Shown here: piece by piece, positions 63,722 to 64,000 of the stretch
Layout: every line of letters begins with the position of its first letter
Numbering within the stretch: position 1 is the first letter of the stretch
Source of the DNA: an uncultured Coriobacteriaceae bacterium
GTDB taxonomy: Bacteria > Actinomycetota > Coriobacteriia > Coriobacteriales > Atopobiaceae
Reading direction: 5' to 3'
Assembly: GCA_902798915.1 (NCBI GenBank)
Contig: CADBYM010000002.1
Span: forward strand, 1 to 64,000
DNA length: 64,000 nt
Made by a program: the position numbers and the translations under genes
The notes under the pieces: generated by a model
What the model was told of the DNA's origin: nothing
The model's input: only the letters and a program-made list of their open reading frames with translations
Database searches by the model: none

Positions 63722-64000
63722 GACTTAGCACCCACCTTCGCATGTACCGACCGTACGTCTTTGATGACCGTCAACGCCTCAACGGTCGTAACGACCTCGT
63801 CCTCGCCGCCCGCGTCGCGCGCGGGTGCGACGACGTGACCACCGACAAGCGACTGGCGGGAAGGGAGGGAACGACTGGCCTTGTCGCCGTCAAATGCCCT
63901 CAGCTCACGCATTCGCGCGCGACCCGAGAGGTCGTCGCGAACCTCGCGGATGTCGTGCCTCGCGTAGTATCGAAGCGAGATGCCGGCAAGGACTGCCCCA
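63718..64000 (-). CDS. C-terminal end of a membrane protein, cut by the window edge
   Basis: The frame is open from the right edge and ends at 63718, overlapping the Ig-repeat gene's start (ATGA). The visible 93 residues begin GAVLAGISLRYYARHDIREV, a helix end followed by a positively charged turn, then RDDLSGRARMREL and an acidic tail. This suggests a cytoplasmic tail after one membrane helix. It is the first visible gene of the type VII operon and could be another machine part; nothing upstream is available to name it. Confidence 0.6.
   Translation of the reverse strand, partial: GAVLAGISLRYYARHDIREVRDDLSGRARMRELRAFDGDKASRSLPSRQSLVGGHVVAPARDAGGEDEVVTTVEALTVIKDVRSVHAKVGAKS

Overview
The window looks like a piece of chromosome from a high-GC anaerobic Gram-positive bacterium, most likely a Coriobacteriia member (Olsenella/Atopobium-like). 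This is inferred from strong Shine-Dalgarno sites with many GTG/TTG starts, a BspA-type surface protein, and a Firmicutes-style (b-type) type VII secretion locus in a GC-rich genome. No rRNA, tRNA, CRISPR array or intact insertion sequence was seen.

Region 1 (1-6424): a divergent pair, a YfhO-like polytopic membrane protein on the minus strand and a secreted BspA-like repeat protein on the plus strand. The 3' end of the latter runs out of frame into the next gene.

Region 2 (6352-20097): polysaccharide cluster A. A plus-strand overlapping trio (polysaccharide pyruvyl transferase, a MurB-like flavoprotein, a flippase) meets a minus-strand operon. In transcription order that operon is UDP-sugar dehydrogenase, priming sugar transferase, TagD-like nucleotidyltransferase, GT4-LicD fusion, acetyltransferase, two glycosyltransferases, a Wzy-like polymerase, a small membrane protein and an ATP-grasp enzyme. 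The first eight genes are spaced for building and decorating one repeat unit.

Region 3 (20695-38167): polysaccharide cluster B plus loose parts. A second Wzy paralogue lies across a divergent region, with a 57-nt palindrome, from an S41-like lipoprotein. On the minus strand follow a second priming transferase, phosphomutase, ManC, two GT4 enzymes, a two-domain glycosyltransferase, a flippase and a Wzz-Wzy fusion. A DUF6483-like protein, an anchored protein of unknown function and a further polymerase-like membrane protein lie upstream. Having two priming enzymes, two flippases and four polymerase-like proteins suggests two polysaccharides, or one with exchangeable polymerases. No Wzc/Wze kinase or phosphatase is present.

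Region 4 (38310-49162): an orphan NlpA/MetQ-like lipoprotein, a protein with a restriction-associated N-terminal domain, a nested inverted-repeat array, a copper P-type ATPase, an oligopeptide-binding lipoprotein directly followed by a Cache-HAMP-GGDEF(degenerate)-EAL protein, and a VWA protein.

Region 5 (49195-64000): a type VII secretion locus read on the minus strand. From the right edge it contains the end of a membrane protein, a 1777-residue Ig-like-repeat surface protein, a WXG100 protein, EssC, a DUF4176 protein, a second WXG100 protein, an LXG-like protein with a glycine zipper, a coiled-coil protein, a second DUF4176 protein, a YukD/EsaB-like protein and a DUF6382/FHA-like protein.

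The calls are made by eye from motifs and gene order; no database search was run.
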